A DNA stretch of 64,000 nt from JBPOFY01 sp051252415 (GCA_051252415.1 JBPOGA010000010.1:1-64000), one strand, 5' to 3'. Shown: positions 8,684-17,339, numbered from the stretch's first letter. Program-made: numbers and translations. The notes: generated from the sequence alone by a model not told the origin.

Positions 8684-8739
8684 AGGATTTTAAATCAAAA
8701 GCTCGCATTTGCCCACTGACTGGAGCGAAAGTCCCGACG

Positions 8740-9486
8740 ATGCGCTCTATAAAACTCTACTTCACTCTCACCCTAAGCCTCCTCATCATCGCCCTATCGA
8801 CTTCACAGGGACAAACAATCGAACAACTGCTCAACTATCGAGGCATTGACGAGCCCAATAGGTCTTTCCCAAATCAAGTCGTATACTCGAAAATCCATCA
8901 CCACGAAACCGCGTTCTACGAAACCAGATTGATTGAACGATACCAAAGCCTGCGATTTCTGGATACGGATAACAATTTCCCCAACCAAGTCCTCGAGAGG
9001 TATAGGATTTCTGAACTGGAAAGAATTCGCGAAGACCTTGCACCATCGGCAAAAAATCTAAACCCGGCTGATCCAAAATTTCGCGTAATCGAAATGGACA
9101 TTCGGCTCATCCATTTAGATAAGAATCGCCTAAGTGTAATTGTCCACACTGATGTCTATGCTGGCGGTGCCTACGCTGCCATTCGCCATAAAGCATTCAA
9201 CTTTATTCAGCGCGACGATGAATGGAAACAGCATGAACCACTTACCGATGATTCAGACCCGACTACGCTCAGAAAACAGATACTGGATCACCTCAACGAA
9301 AAGGGCTTGAACGGCGACTACTTTGCAAAAACTTGGCCCGATGTTACCGATTCAAAAACACGGCCATTTCAAGTCATCGAACTAACCGATGAATACCATC
9401 TTTTATTTAAGCGCTATTCAGTCGCTTCAGGAGATCGTGGCAGCGTCACTATCCGTCTACCAAAGACAAAAGTGACAAAGAAGTGA
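8740..9486 (+). CDS. Exported protein with DUF3298-like features
   Basis: A 248-residue protein with a clear N-terminal signal peptide (hydrophobic LTLSLLIIALS, cut after about residue 24). The central part has Y-A-G-G-A-Y followed by F-N-F and a basic/acidic turn, which resembles the GGAH-type core of DUF3298/RsiV-like domains. Function is unknown; a periplasmic or surface role follows from the signal peptide. It is monocistronic, with terminators on both sides. It is the only exported protein in the element apart from the small membrane protein at 14142. Confidence 0.65.
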   Translation: MRSIKLYFTLTLSLLIIALSTSQGQTIEQLLNYRGIDEPNRSFPNQVVYSKIHHHETAFYETRLIERYQSLRFLDTDNNFPNQVLERYRISELERIREDLAPSAKNLNPADPKFRVIEMDIRLIHLDKNRLSVIVHTDVYAGGAYAAIRHKAFNFIQRDDEWKQHEPLTDDSDPTTLRKQILDHLNEKGLNGDYFAKTWPDVTDSKTRPFQVIELTDEYHLLFKRYSVASGDRGSVTIRLPKTKVTKK

Positions 9487-9490
9487 AACG

Positions 9491-9573
9491 ACCTTCAATA
9501 TACAACTGATTCCATGCGCCTCGGCTACCTTCAACAAGCCGAGCAACAAGGCGCACGACGAAGGTCTTTTTTT
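9491..9573 (+). terminator. Nested-stem terminator
   Basis: An outer stem ACCTTC/GAAGGT encloses inner stems GCGCC/GGCGC and CGGC/GCCG, followed by a run of eight T. It lies just after the exported-protein gene. Confidence 0.7.
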
Positions 9574-9874
9574 CATCCCCCCACAATAATGGGGATCAGA
9601 GATGAGCCCGTGTGTGCGTTCTGCGTTCACGGTCTAAAGTGTAAACAGAGTAAAGTACTGTGCTCATTGTTGAGCACTTGGAGTCGGTGATCGTTCGACA
9701 TTCTGACTCACTTTTCACCGATTTAACTGCTTGGGGAGTAACCCGTTTGGTTATCCGTGCCTAGAGTTTTGCGGGCCTCATTCTGAGGCTACAAAACACT
9801 ACTAACTCTTTTTTCTGCTAAAATCCTTGTGGTTAAGCCGTGTCCAAACACGTCACTTCAACTCCTTTAATGAA
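9574..9874 (+). promoter_or_regulatory. Long leader region of family B member 1
   Basis: These 300 bases contain several possible stems, including GCCTCA-TTC-TGAGGC at 9775-9789 and GCTCA-TTGT-TGAGC near 9662-9675. The last 50 bases before the start are A/T-rich. There is no gene. It matches the pattern of this element, where each gene has a structured leader and no clear Shine-Dalgarno site. Confidence 0.4.
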
Positions 9875-10480
9875 ATGATAATTCTATCTAAAACTGAAAC
9901 CAATGAACACACCATACTGAGTGCTCCTATTTGTCTTAACACCTTGGTCCGAATCGACCTCGACACATACGCCGTCTTTCAACCTCTAAAAAATGAGCCC
10001 ATCTTGAAATTCAAATCCGTAGGTTTTTCCAGACTGCTAAATAGGATCACTGATGCCATCGTCAAAATCGACATCTACAATGCGAATAATGATGCCCCCT
10101 TGATTCACCTTCATCTCCAAAATGGTCAAATTGCGGCCTTCGACTCAAACGAAGCGAGTTATACAATGACACATCTTGAGGAATTAGATTTGTATAAAGA
10201 CGACGACCTACGCCCAGTCCTAACCTACTACGGAAATCTACCACCCACGTATCCGTTTAATCGGATGCTAATGGAATCGGACCTAGTCGAACAGATCAAT
10301 CTTTCCGTCTCACACTCAAATCCAAGTCACACACTCCAGTATCTCTGGAGCGAATATCGCCACTCTCTGGCTAACGAGATGAATTACCATGGCGATCATC
10401 CCCAGGTGATCGCCAGTGAGCTCGGAAACTTTGTCATCAGAGAATACCCATGCGGTCGTGTCGCCTTCACCGCGACGTGA
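9875..10480 (+). CDS. Family B unknown protein, member 1
   Basis: A 201-residue protein from the ATG at 9875; an upstream TTG at 9827 would add 16 residues that look like leader. It shares with four other proteins of the element a YA[VI] strand, the motif PI-L-x-F-x-S-x-x-F about ten residues later, and with members 2 and 3 a C-terminal Y-P/A-F-x-x-M-x-L segment followed by L-x-x-x-W. No known domain, signal or membrane segment is recognised. It has its own terminator (10512-10543). Confidence 0.72.
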   Translation: MIILSKTETNEHTILSAPICLNTLVRIDLDTYAVFQPLKNEPILKFKSVGFSRLLNRITDAIVKIDIYNANNDAPLIHLHLQNGQIAAFDSNEASYTMTHLEELDLYKDDDLRPVLTYYGNLPPTYPFNRMLMESDLVEQINLSVSHSNPSHTLQYLWSEYRHSLANEMNYHGDHPQVIASELGNFVIREYPCGRVAFTAT

Positions 10481-10511
10481 CCACATAAATTCCCAAAAAA
10501 TGACACTCCTC

Positions 10512-10543
10512 AAAGATCCGCCTTATCGGCGGATCTTTTTTTT
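10512..10543 (+). terminator. Rho-independent terminator
   Basis: AGATCCGCC-TTAT-GGCGGATCT is a near-perfect stem followed by eight T. It ends the family B member 1 transcript. Confidence 0.85.
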
Positions 10544-10610
10544 GCTCCACACGCAAAGGCTTTTCGTAGCTCTCGCGATTTAAAATCAACTCAAAACCAA
10601 ACTAAATATT

Positions 10611-11918
10611 ATGACAAAATCAAAACGAACATTGCAGGAACTCGCCATCCAAATAATGGAGGCCGAACCCAATATTACTATCCACAAATTCGCAGAAAGA
10701 CTCGGAAAACGCTACCAACATGCCGCTTCGTTAATGACATATGCGCGAAAAAGACTCGGGCAGAAAACATGGAAGACACCGACTAAAGTCGACAAAACGA
10801 TGGCCGTGCTAACCCTAGCTCAAAAGCCAACTGGACGCCAGCTACAAGCGTGGCTTGATGTCAGTTCCGGGCGTGCTGGCGAACTCAAAGCAATCGCCAA
10901 GAAACGGCTTTCCGACAACCGCAAACCCTCAGGGGATGCCATAAAATGGGCAAAGGGAATTTTGGGAATAACCAACAAGGTCGCCACGCCATCAATACCT
11001 AACGAAGAGACCGACATCATGACGGGAATCCGGAATCTAATTTCCGAAGTTCGGGATATTGCTCCAACTCCGATAGATCTCATCTATAATCAAAATCGAA
11101 ATGGTCACCTGCTGGAACTTGCAATCCCCGACCTGCATCTCGGTCGCCACTCCAGCGTGGAAGAGACAGCCGAGGCCTACGACGTTAACATCGCCTGTGA
11201 ACTTTACCGATGCGCGGTTACGGATCTGCTCTCGCAGGCGAAAAACTGTTATGAAATCGACCAAATCATTCTGCCGATTGGAAATGACTTTTTGACGATT
11301 GATAACCTACGAAACACAACCAGCCGAGGCACACGCCAAGACGTCATAGGCAACTTCCCACATCACTTCCGCAAAGGAGTGCAACTACTCCGGGAGACGG
11401 TTGAGACGCTACGCCGAGTGGCTCCAGTGAAAGTGATCATCATAAATGGCAATCATGACTCCATCTCCAGTATAGCATTCGGAGAGCTACTCAGCGCTCT
11501 CTACGAATCAAATCCCAGCGTCGATGTGCAAAATTGCTGTGATCAACCTCGAAAATACATACGATTCGGAACGAATCTACTGGGCTTTGCACATGGTCAC
11601 GAAGAAAAGGCTCGATCACTACCAATGTTGATGGCCACTGAAGCCGCATCAGACTGGGGCAATACGCAGCATCGAGAGTTCCATGTCGGTCACTTTCACC
11701 ATACCCGCGACGTTTGCTATTTAAGTACCAGCGAAGCCGACGGGGTTATCGTCCGTGTCATCCCGTCACTGAGTGCAGCAGATCGTTGGCACGCAGCAAA
11801 AGGCTACAGGTCACAACGAGCTGCGCTCGCATTCGTCTATCACCCTGCCAAGGGTCAACGTGCCATTTTTAGGCATTCAATACTGCAACCTCTAAAAATC
11901 GCAGTTTCAGAAATCTAA
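10611..11918 (+). CDS. Phage-type metallophosphoesterase with N-terminal helical DNA-binding-like region
   Basis: A 435-residue protein. Residues 1 to about 135 are basic and helical and read like repeated winged or homeodomain-like DNA-binding units. From about 165 a calcineurin-like phosphoesterase domain begins: PDLHLG, GNDFLTID, NGNHD, AHGHEEK and GHFHH supply the metal ligands in order. The first motif has P-D in place of S-D, but the Asp and His are kept. Such proteins occur in phages and mobile elements, are annotated as SbcD/Mre11-like, and probably act on DNA ends or nucleotides. It is monocistronic. Confidence 0.8.
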   Translation: MTKSKRTLQELAIQIMEAEPNITIHKFAERLGKRYQHAASLMTYARKRLGQKTWKTPTKVDKTMAVLTLAQKPTGRQLQAWLDVSSGRAGELKAIAKKRLSDNRKPSGDAIKWAKGILGITNKVATPSIPNEETDIMTGIRNLISEVRDIAPTPIDLIYNQNRNGHLLELAIPDLHLGRHSSVEETAEAYDVNIACELYRCAVTDLLSQAKNCYEIDQIILPIGNDFLTIDNLRNTTSRGTRQDVIGNFPHHFRKGVQLLRETVETLRRVAPVKVIIINGNHDSISSIAFGELLSALYESNPSVDVQNCCDQPRKYIRFGTNLLGFAHGHEEKARSLPMLMATEAASDWGNTQHREFHVGHFHHTRDVCYLSTSEADGVIVRVIPSLSAADRWHAAKGYRSQRAALAFVYHPAKGQRAIFRHSILQPLKIAVSEI

Positions 11919-11925
11919 TAGTTCT

Positions 11926-11967
11926 AGAGTCTCCTGTCTCGGTTTCACCGCGTCCTGAGACTCTCTT
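11926..11967 (+). terminator. Hairpin terminator after the phosphoesterase gene
   Basis: AGAGTCTC (11926-11933) pairs with GAGACTCT (11957-11964) around an inner C/G-rich loop and is followed by CTTTAATT. A small leader hairpin of the next gene, AACGCC-ATC-GGCGTT, is at 12001-12015. Confidence 0.6.
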
Positions 11968-12036
11968 TAATTGGTTTTGGTGTTGGTCAATTTGATCAGC
12001 AACGCCATCGGCGTTTAACCATAAAATCATAAAAAA

Positions 12037-12609
12037 ATGAATAGTACACAAGCGACGCTACCGCGTCTTTTTAAGTCATGCAAAAATATACCGGAGGAAA
12101 TCATAAGCCGTCTCAATCAGGTTCGAGAACATACGTCCCTACGGGAGCAACGAAACACGTTTTCATTGCCACAGATACACGGACGAACTCCTTGTAGATG
12201 GAATTCACATCTCCTCAAGCTGCCATATTTCCACATCATCGAACCTGATGAAGTGGATCCCAAAGTTCACATACTTCTGTTTAAGCATCGTAAGATTCTT
12301 AGCCTGCAAAAGGAACGCGGGACATGGCAGTTTTTCAAACTCACACCTGAAGATTACGTGAATCAAATCGTTCCGAACCGTAATCTCCGAACCGGACATC
12401 TCTACAAGACTTCCAGTCAGTCAAAGATGAAATCGGTTGAAGTATCATTAGGAATGAAAAGCAACCAAATACCAGTTCTCACGGAAGCAAATGCTAATAT
12501 CATATTACAGTGCATTCACATCCGCTCAGACCTGACAAAACTGCGCTCACTCGCAGATCAATATACTACCGAACTTGATCTTAAAATAAATCACAAGAAA
12601 GCAATATAG
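12037..12609 (+). CDS. Unknown protein
   Basis: A 190-residue protein with no recognised domain. It is basic and soluble, with no signal or membrane segment. The middle (about 70-110) contains alternating hydrophobic strands that loosely resemble family B, but I could not align them convincingly. It has its own leader hairpin and a strong terminator (12636-12669). Confidence 0.6.
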   Translation: MNSTQATLPRLFKSCKNIPEEIISRLNQVREHTSLREQRNTFSLPQIHGRTPCRWNSHLLKLPYFHIIEPDEVDPKVHILLFKHRKILSLQKERGTWQFFKLTPEDYVNQIVPNRNLRTGHLYKTSSQSKMKSVEVSLGMKSNQIPVLTEANANIILQCIHIRSDLTKLRSLADQYTTELDLKINHKKAI

Positions 12610-12635
12610 TAAACTAACCAAGACACACAAATCTG

Positions 12636-12669
12636 ACAAAAGGGGCAGCTATATGGCTGCCCCTTTTGT
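12636..12669. terminator. Strong bidirectional terminator
   Basis: ACAAAAGGGGCAGC and GCTGCCCCTTTTGT form a perfect 14-bp stem around a 6-base loop. It stands between two co-directional genes. The next start codon is only 24 bases downstream, so it may also shape the leader of family B member 2. Confidence 0.85.
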
Positions 12670-12692
12670 ATTTATATATCCGATACATATCC

Positions 12693-13331
12693 ATGAAAAA
12701 ACTATCAACAGAACAAATAAACCTACGCAACGCCCTCCTAATCAGCAGTAATGAAACAGGTCCTAAAATATGGCGTTATGGCCTCGACCAATACGCTATC
12801 ACTGTCGAGTGGACGAAGAATCCAATCTTAGCGTTCCGCTCAGAGGCATTCTCAACGCTACTGAACTCTCTAGATCTTAAGATCAACGATTTCATCGCCA
12901 TGAAATGCACCTGTCAAATCTGCGAGGAATCTCATGCATTCAACGAAGCCCGTATCCGCACAGAGGATGGTACTCTATACTACCTAGACACCAACGACTG
13001 CGTCACCAAAGGCGAGACTCTTGAAATCAGAGAGAAAGAAGCCAAAACAGCGTTGTCTCCGATGCAAAAATGGGACCTCCCATCCATGTATCCATTCGAT
13101 CACATGATTCTGACAAACAACCTGATTAGTGAACTCTGTGGATTTACAAACCGCAGTAACGCTATGGACATTATGAAACATCTATGGATGGAGCTCAAAC
13201 GCTCAAAGAAGAGTTCACTGGTCGATAAAGTGATTACAGTCGACAGCGAATTCTGCGTATTTTCGGTGACAGAATTAAAGTGTGGCCGACACATACTAAT
13301 GACCGAAGAGGAAGGAGGTGAACAGGACTAA
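12693..13331 (+). CDS. Family B unknown protein, member 2
   Basis: A 212-residue protein; the ATG at 12693 is preferred over a TTG at 12666 that lies in the terminator stem. It has K-I-W-R near residue 28, then QYAI, NPILAF-x-S-x-x-F and LLN, and two Cys pairs nearby (C-T-C-Q-I-C). The C-terminal domain carries MYPFDHM-I-L and HLW-x-E-L. It is closest to member 5 (20200) over the first 110 residues. Function is unknown. Confidence 0.75.
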   Translation: MKKLSTEQINLRNALLISSNETGPKIWRYGLDQYAITVEWTKNPILAFRSEAFSTLLNSLDLKINDFIAMKCTCQICEESHAFNEARIRTEDGTLYYLDTNDCVTKGETLEIREKEAKTALSPMQKWDLPSMYPFDHMILTNNLISELCGFTNRSNAMDIMKHLWMELKRSKKSSLVDKVITVDSEFCVFSVTELKCGRHILMTEEEGGEQD

Positions 13332-13360
13332 AGCCTTAACAACATAGAATCATAATCTCA

Positions 13361-13394
13361 ACGCGGCAGGCTCACATCGAGCCTGCCGCGTTTT
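13361..13394 (+). terminator. Rho-independent terminator
   Basis: CGCGGCAGGCTC-ACATC-GAGCCTGCCGCG is a perfect 12-bp stem followed by TTTTCTTTT. Confidence 0.9.
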
Positions 13395-13470
13395 CTTTTA
13401 ACCCCTTCGACACGTCAACTGTACGCACGGCGAGATCGCAGCACAAACCACAAATATTCAACCATATATC

Positions 13471-13486
13471 ACGGTTAATAAACCGT
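13471..13486 (+). promoter_or_regulatory. Leader hairpin of family B member 3
   Basis: ACGGTT-AATA-AACCGT lies 31 bases before the ATG and is followed by an A-rich unstructured spacer. Confidence 0.45.
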
Positions 13487-13517
13487 ATAATTACACCTAA
13501 AATCACTAACCAATAAA

Positions 13518-14138
13518 ATGAACAAAATAGATCTAAAAACACTAAACTGGGCCAATGCACAGGTCATCTCGAAGGGCTACTCAAAAATTCAACTGATGCG
13601 CATTTCCCCGATGACATTCATCCTCTATGACCAAAAGAACAGAACCCCGATGATCGCATTTGAGAGCCCCGCACTCGCATATTTCGATGACCAAAATCAC
13701 GAGGACATTCATGAAGTAATCATGGTAGATCAACACGTGACCCTTGGTGGGAATGACCAGGCAATATCGGAAATCCACCTCATACTCGCCGACAAGACAT
13801 TGATAATTCTCACCGAGCATGACCGCCTCTATATCGCCACGGAACAGGAAACCAAAATATCTGAGCTCTCATCACTCTTTTCGCCATACAAGATGTGGGG
13901 CATCGAACCGAAAGCACCCTATGCCTTTATGCTATTAACTGAGCGTCTCGTCGACTATATCGACGGCATCTCAGAGGAGGGCCAGCAACAGCAACTCGTC
14001 TATGTCATCTGGAGAGATTACGAACTGGAACGACAAAAAGACCCTGAATCTGAGGCCAAACTCCTAATTGCTGGAGAATTCACGAGTTTTTCCGCCAAAC
14101 CATTTAACAAATTTTTGGTCGTATTCGACCTCACATAA
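13518..14138 (+). CDS. Family B unknown protein, member 3
   Basis: A 206-residue protein. The N-terminal domain has the family landmark PMIAFESPAL at about residue 45. The C-terminal domain has YAFMLLTERLVDYI followed by V-x-W, parallel to members 1 and 2. It is the most divergent full-length member. The next small membrane protein starts three bases after its stop, so the two are probably one transcript. Confidence 0.68.
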   Translation: MNKIDLKTLNWANAQVISKGYSKIQLMRISPMTFILYDQKNRTPMIAFESPALAYFDDQNHEDIHEVIMVDQHVTLGGNDQAISEIHLILADKTLIILTEHDRLYIATEQETKISELSSLFSPYKMWGIEPKAPYAFMLLTERLVDYIDGISEEGQQQQLVYVIWRDYELERQKDPESEAKLLIAGEFTSFSAKPFNKFLVVFDLT

Positions 14139-14141
14139 AAA

Positions 14142-14390
14142 ATGAAAACTACAATACTAATTCTTATAATCGTTTGGTCTATAGCTGGAGCGACTTACAG
14201 CTGGATAGACATGTGCCACGAAATGGAGATCGAGGCAACGCTCGATCCAGACGATCCAACTCCCATACATAAAACCATAGCGTATGGACCACTAATATGG
14301 CTGTTGCACCTCGTCGGATACATTGTAATTCACGCGTTCATACTACTGTATGAAGCAGTTGATTACATTCGATCACACTTCCGCAGGTAA
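14142..14390 (+). CDS. Small membrane protein
   Basis: An 82-residue protein with two hydrophobic segments, about 3-19 (ILILIIVWSIAGA) and 50-68 (LIWLLHLVGYIVIHAF). They are separated by an acidic hydrophilic stretch (DPDDP), and the C-terminus is basic. Two membrane spans are expected. It lies three bases behind family B member 3 and is probably co-transcribed with it. Function is unknown. Confidence 0.65.
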   Translation: MKTTILILIIVWSIAGATYSWIDMCHEMEIEATLDPDDPTPIHKTIAYGPLIWLLHLVGYIVIHAFILLYEAVDYIRSHFRR

Positions 14391-14434
14391 GCTAAACACT
14401 TCACATTGACGAAGCATGGCAGCAAAAAAACATG

Positions 14435-15204
14435 AGTGTATATACACCTACTTGTAGAATATGCTTATATAAACACCAACGCATAGCGTTGGTTGTGATC
14501 CTACTGGATCACTATAGCCAGTGACGTCCATCGGCATCGGCGATTATGCCTTAATAATGCGCAAACCGTGGCTCTAACACAAGGCCAGTCGCCTATCTGG
14601 CTAAAATGCCTATTATGGCATTTTGAAAAGAATCGGCATCCACAGTGAGAATCACTGATGGTGCCTATACAGCTACGATCCTCGAAGCTCACTACATATT
14701 GCGAATCGAACCTTCCCGTCGCTATTACGTATACTGGAATCAGGGGCAGTACTGACTGATCTCTAAGGACAGCAGTTTCCCTTTATGCCTGTCTACCCGA
14801 TGCGCCAGCGAAGCTGAGCGAGATTACACAAGACGGCATAACGAAAGGGTGCACAAATTTACCAGTTCAAATGAACTGCGGTGCCCCATTCCTGAAAATC
14901 CATACGGGTAGCGCTCGGCCATATGCCAACTCTATAACCCGCTACTTCGGATGGCCAAAACCATCTCCAGTCAGAAGAGCTGAGAGTGGTCTCAAAGGCT
15001 TCGATATTCGAAGCTACTAAGATCAGCGGCAGAAATCAGCCACTGATCAAGTGTGAGGCTAACTCTCGGTGTTCCACCGTGTTTATAGCCGACGTAAGTT
15101 TTGGTTCATGATCCATAGGGGCTACGCCCCACTTATGGGTCTGTAAAGAAAGATGGACCTAAAGAGGCTGAACATCCGTTTCACGGATGTCTGGCCTCTT
15201 TTTT
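14435..15204 (+). ncRNA. Candidate large structured RNA (about 770 nt)
   Basis: No plausible gene lies between 14391 and 15288, but dense stems are visible. These are the ACCAACGC hairpin (about 14476), AATGCC/GGCATT (about 14605-14622), and CCCTTT-ATGCC-GTCT pairing with AGAC-GGCAT-AAAGGG (14779-14848). CAGTTC-AAAT-GAACTG (about 14863), GGCCAT/ATGGCC (14918-14956), and CTGAGAGT/ACTCTCGG enclosing a conserved 3' core (14980-15069) follow. After those come GGTG-TTC-CACC, GATCCATA/TATGGGTC around GGGGC-TAC-GCCCC, and a terminator (15162-15204). GTAGCG/CGCTAC and GGGT/ACCC near 14906-14945 could form alternative or pseudoknotted pairings. The 3' core recurs with about 93% identity at 17471-17581, and the 5' domain recurs antisense at 8205-8536. 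Size and ornate folding recall GOLLD/ROOL-type RNAs of phages, but I cannot assign it to a known class. The 5' end is approximate. Confidence 0.65.
15162..15204 (+). terminator. Terminator at the 3' end of the large RNA
   Basis: AAGAGGC pairs with GCCTCTT outside an inner stem CATCCG-TTTCA-CGGATG, followed by a T run. The equivalent at 17602-17642 keeps the same plan. It could end an independent RNA or act as an attenuator for the gene 84 bases downstream. Confidence 0.75.
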
Positions 15205-15220
15205 AATTTCCTTCTGTGAG

Positions 15221-15262
15221 TGACCTCAGGGTCATTCATCCACCGATCGTCATCCGACGATC
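15221..15262 (+). promoter_or_regulatory. Two-hairpin leader before family A member 2
   Basis: Hairpins TGACC-TCAG-GGTCA (15221-15234) and GATCGTC-ATCC-GACGATC (15245-15262) are followed by an A-rich spacer and the ATG. The leader at 17660-17700 has the same two stems with changed loops and a G-C to G-U change in a stem, although the gene behind it belongs to family B. Confidence 0.6.
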
Positions 15263-15288
15263 ATTCACAACTAAAACAATACATTATC

Positions 15289-16197
15289 ATGAAAACATTC
15301 AAAACACTTAGCGAAGTCGGCCGTGGTCGACTTCTTTTTCAAACAGAGTCCGACGGACACGTCGAAGAGCTCTACCTCGCCACGACAAATGAATACGTTA
15401 GATGTCGGGATACGGAAGAAATCATCCTTCCCTCTCAATCAGCAGCCATAGTGTGGGCAATTGATCACAACCTATGTCGTAACAAAGCAGAGTTCCTCAA
15501 ACGCTGCATCGAAGCTGTTCGAATTCCATTTGGAACCACCGTTCCTCAAGTTCGCCCACTATGTGACGAACACAATCAAGTAGGGTCACCTGTCGATCCG
15601 GAAGTCCGTATCGAAGAATTAATTCAGCATCCGATTTACAACACATGCGTGGTTCAGCAAGAACACGGAGAAGATGTATTTCGCCTCACGGACAAGCAAC
15701 GCAGGAAGGTCGTTCACTACGTGCAATGCATCTTCGATGTCGATTACTATTATGGGGAACATGCTCGCCTTCAAAACGGCCTTAACATTGGATACACCGA
15801 CAATCAGGTGGGCATGCAAAAATTCCATGTTAATGATCAGAGGAAGGCTCGAAGACATAAAATGCCACACCTAGTCAGAACAGAAATCGAGACTTTTTCC
15901 GTATTCTCCGGCAACAACCTCCCTGACTATTTCAAAAAACGAGATTTTGACGAAGTGACGTGGCTAAAAATAGACAGCAAGTATTCACATGATAAAAAGG
16001 CCCTGACAAATCGAGCACTGATAGCGGTCGCAGTAAATATTCACTATCAAATGAACTACGAATTCAGGCAACATTCAACTTCGATGGATCCAATGGAGAC
16101 ACTGCAAGGTCTGGGAATGCGCCCCTATGAAAAAACGGAGGAATTCTCCTTACTGGAAGAATTAATCAACTTTATAGCGAGTAAGATCAAACCATAA
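15289..16197 (+). CDS. Family A unknown protein, member 2
   Basis: A 302-residue protein. The ATG at 15289 (MKTFKTLSE) is chosen because members 3 and 4 begin the same way; the upstream in-frame ATG at 15220 lies in the leader. Landmarks are VGRGRLLFQTESDGHVEELY, GTTVPQVRP at about 83, EELIQHP at about 110, METFSVFSG-like text at about 200 and AVAVNIH-Y-Q near 245. The first 145 bases are nearly 90% identical to member 3, pointing to recent duplication. No known domain, signal peptide or membrane span is seen. Confidence 0.78.
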   Translation: MKTFKTLSEVGRGRLLFQTESDGHVEELYLATTNEYVRCRDTEEIILPSQSAAIVWAIDHNLCRNKAEFLKRCIEAVRIPFGTTVPQVRPLCDEHNQVGSPVDPEVRIEELIQHPIYNTCVVQQEHGEDVFRLTDKQRRKVVHYVQCIFDVDYYYGEHARLQNGLNIGYTDNQVGMQKFHVNDQRKARRHKMPHLVRTEIETFSVFSGNNLPDYFKKRDFDEVTWLKIDSKYSHDKKALTNRALIAVAVNIHYQMNYEFRQHSTSMDPMETLQGLGMRPYEKTEEFSLLEELINFIASKIKP

Positions 16198-16222
16198 CGG
16201 CAAGGAATCATCGAGCAAATCG

Positions 16223-16255
16223 CTGCGCTTGACCAGTAAATCCGGTCAAGCGCAG
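16223..16255 (+). terminator. Strong hairpin after family A member 2
   Basis: CTGCGCTTGACC and GGTCAAGCGCAG form a perfect 12-bp stem around a 9-base loop, 26 bases past the stop codon. No long T run follows, so it may be a terminator or an RNA-stabilising hairpin. Confidence 0.6.
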
Positions 16256-16541
16256 TTCGATCATTTCACCACTCGAATTTCTTAATAATTTCAAATGGTC
16301 GTCGATAGACGAGCAACTGATTTCATCAGTTGTGACTAAATTACAACTGTTATTGATACCGAGTGCTGTCAGTTAAGCGGAGCCTTACTGACAGTTCTGA
16401 TCAATACGAATGCCTTCGGCGCATCACTGCAATAGGCAGCGCAGACGATTCTCTCTAATTCGCGAGGTAATCGCCCACCCCTCATGGATCCTGATTTAAG
16501 CATTACATAATGCACATGCATTTCCAGTCCGCATTTCAGCC
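16256..16541 (+). ncRNA. Structured leader or small RNA before the 16542 gene
   Basis: This gene-free stretch holds consecutive stems: TCGTC-GATA-GACGA (about 16300), CAACTGAT-TTC-ATCAGTTG (16314-16332), and CTGTCAGTTAAG with CTTACTGACAG (about 16366-16394) inside TTGAT/ATCAA. CTGC-AATAG-GCAG (about 16427) and GCATTA-CA-TAATGC near 16500 follow. Such density suggests a folded RNA. It does not align with the 14435-15204 RNA by eye. Confidence 0.45.
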
Positions 16542-17339
16542 ATGCAAACTAAACAACTAGCACTTACATATATGACAAATTCTAAGAAAAACAAAACCAA
16601 TACCAAGAACACGAAGCTTCCACCGATGAGCAAAGACGAAGTTGAACTTAATCAATACGGCAACTGCTATAAAACTCCTCGTGGATGGATCTTAACTGAA
16701 GTCCCCCAATTGACCTTTCAGCGCCATGGCATTCATTGCGTTGAGATATATCAGAGAAATACAGTTCCACGTTTGATTCGAGCATATCACCCTGACGACA
16801 AGGTCCGTATCTATCGCCGCGAGAAGAGTGGCACGATTATCCCTAGAATCGAGGAGATCGCAATCAACAGATACGGAAACTGCGATGGTGCACCATATCG
16901 CTGGGTTAAAACCTCACTCACTAAGCCACAGCTCAATCGGATAAAAATCCCCTTTGTCAAAGCTGTAGTCGAGTGGAGCAACTACGGAGCGCTTACCGAA
17001 AAGTATATTCATCCTAAAGATGAAGGTTCGGCACTCGCCTATAAGCCTAGGCAGCAAAATCGGCAAAACAGGCAGCGAGCAATTGAGCAATATGCCAGCT
17101 ATATGACCGACTGCGAGGATGAGCAAGAGAGCATCATATACGAGTATGACAACAATCGAGCCACTCGCGGCAAGGCGTGGAAACTAATGTCAGAAGGCTA
17201 CCGACAAAAAGATAAAGGCCTCATGAAAGATGCTTACCGCATGATGAAAGGTGCACGCCATCGCCATCAGTATACCAACTACGACGACTTGCTCAGGCAA
17301 GGATATGACCGTGACTCTGCAAGACTACTCAAGGTATAA
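16542..17339 (+). CDS. Unknown protein with an internal duplication
   Basis: A 265-residue basic protein; the ATG at 16572 (residue 11) is an equally good start. Two segments of about 60 residues resemble each other. The first starts NQYGNC near residue 37, the second NRYGNC near 108. Each continues with W-[IV]-x-T, then Q-L-x-x-x-x-I and ends in Y-[HI]-HP/HP-x-D. The C-terminal third is rich in Arg, Lys, Gln and Tyr (KAWKLMSEGY, YRMMKGARH) and probably helical. No known domain is recognised. Confidence 0.65.
   Translation: MQTKQLALTYMTNSKKNKTNTKNTKLPPMSKDEVELNQYGNCYKTPRGWILTEVPQLTFQRHGIHCVEIYQRNTVPRLIRAYHPDDKVRIYRREKSGTIIPRIEEIAINRYGNCDGAPYRWVKTSLTKPQLNRIKIPFVKAVVEWSNYGALTEKYIHPKDEGSALAYKPRQQNRQNRQRAIEQYASYMTDCEDEQESIIYEYDNNRATRGKAWKLMSEGYRQKDKGLMKDAYRMMKGARHRHQYTNYDDLLRQGYDRDSARLLKV

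Noticed and set aside
14855..14885. tRNA-like T-arm in the large RNA
   Set aside because: GTTCAAAT resembles a T-loop, but no acceptor, D or anticodon arms of a tRNA or tmRNA surround it.
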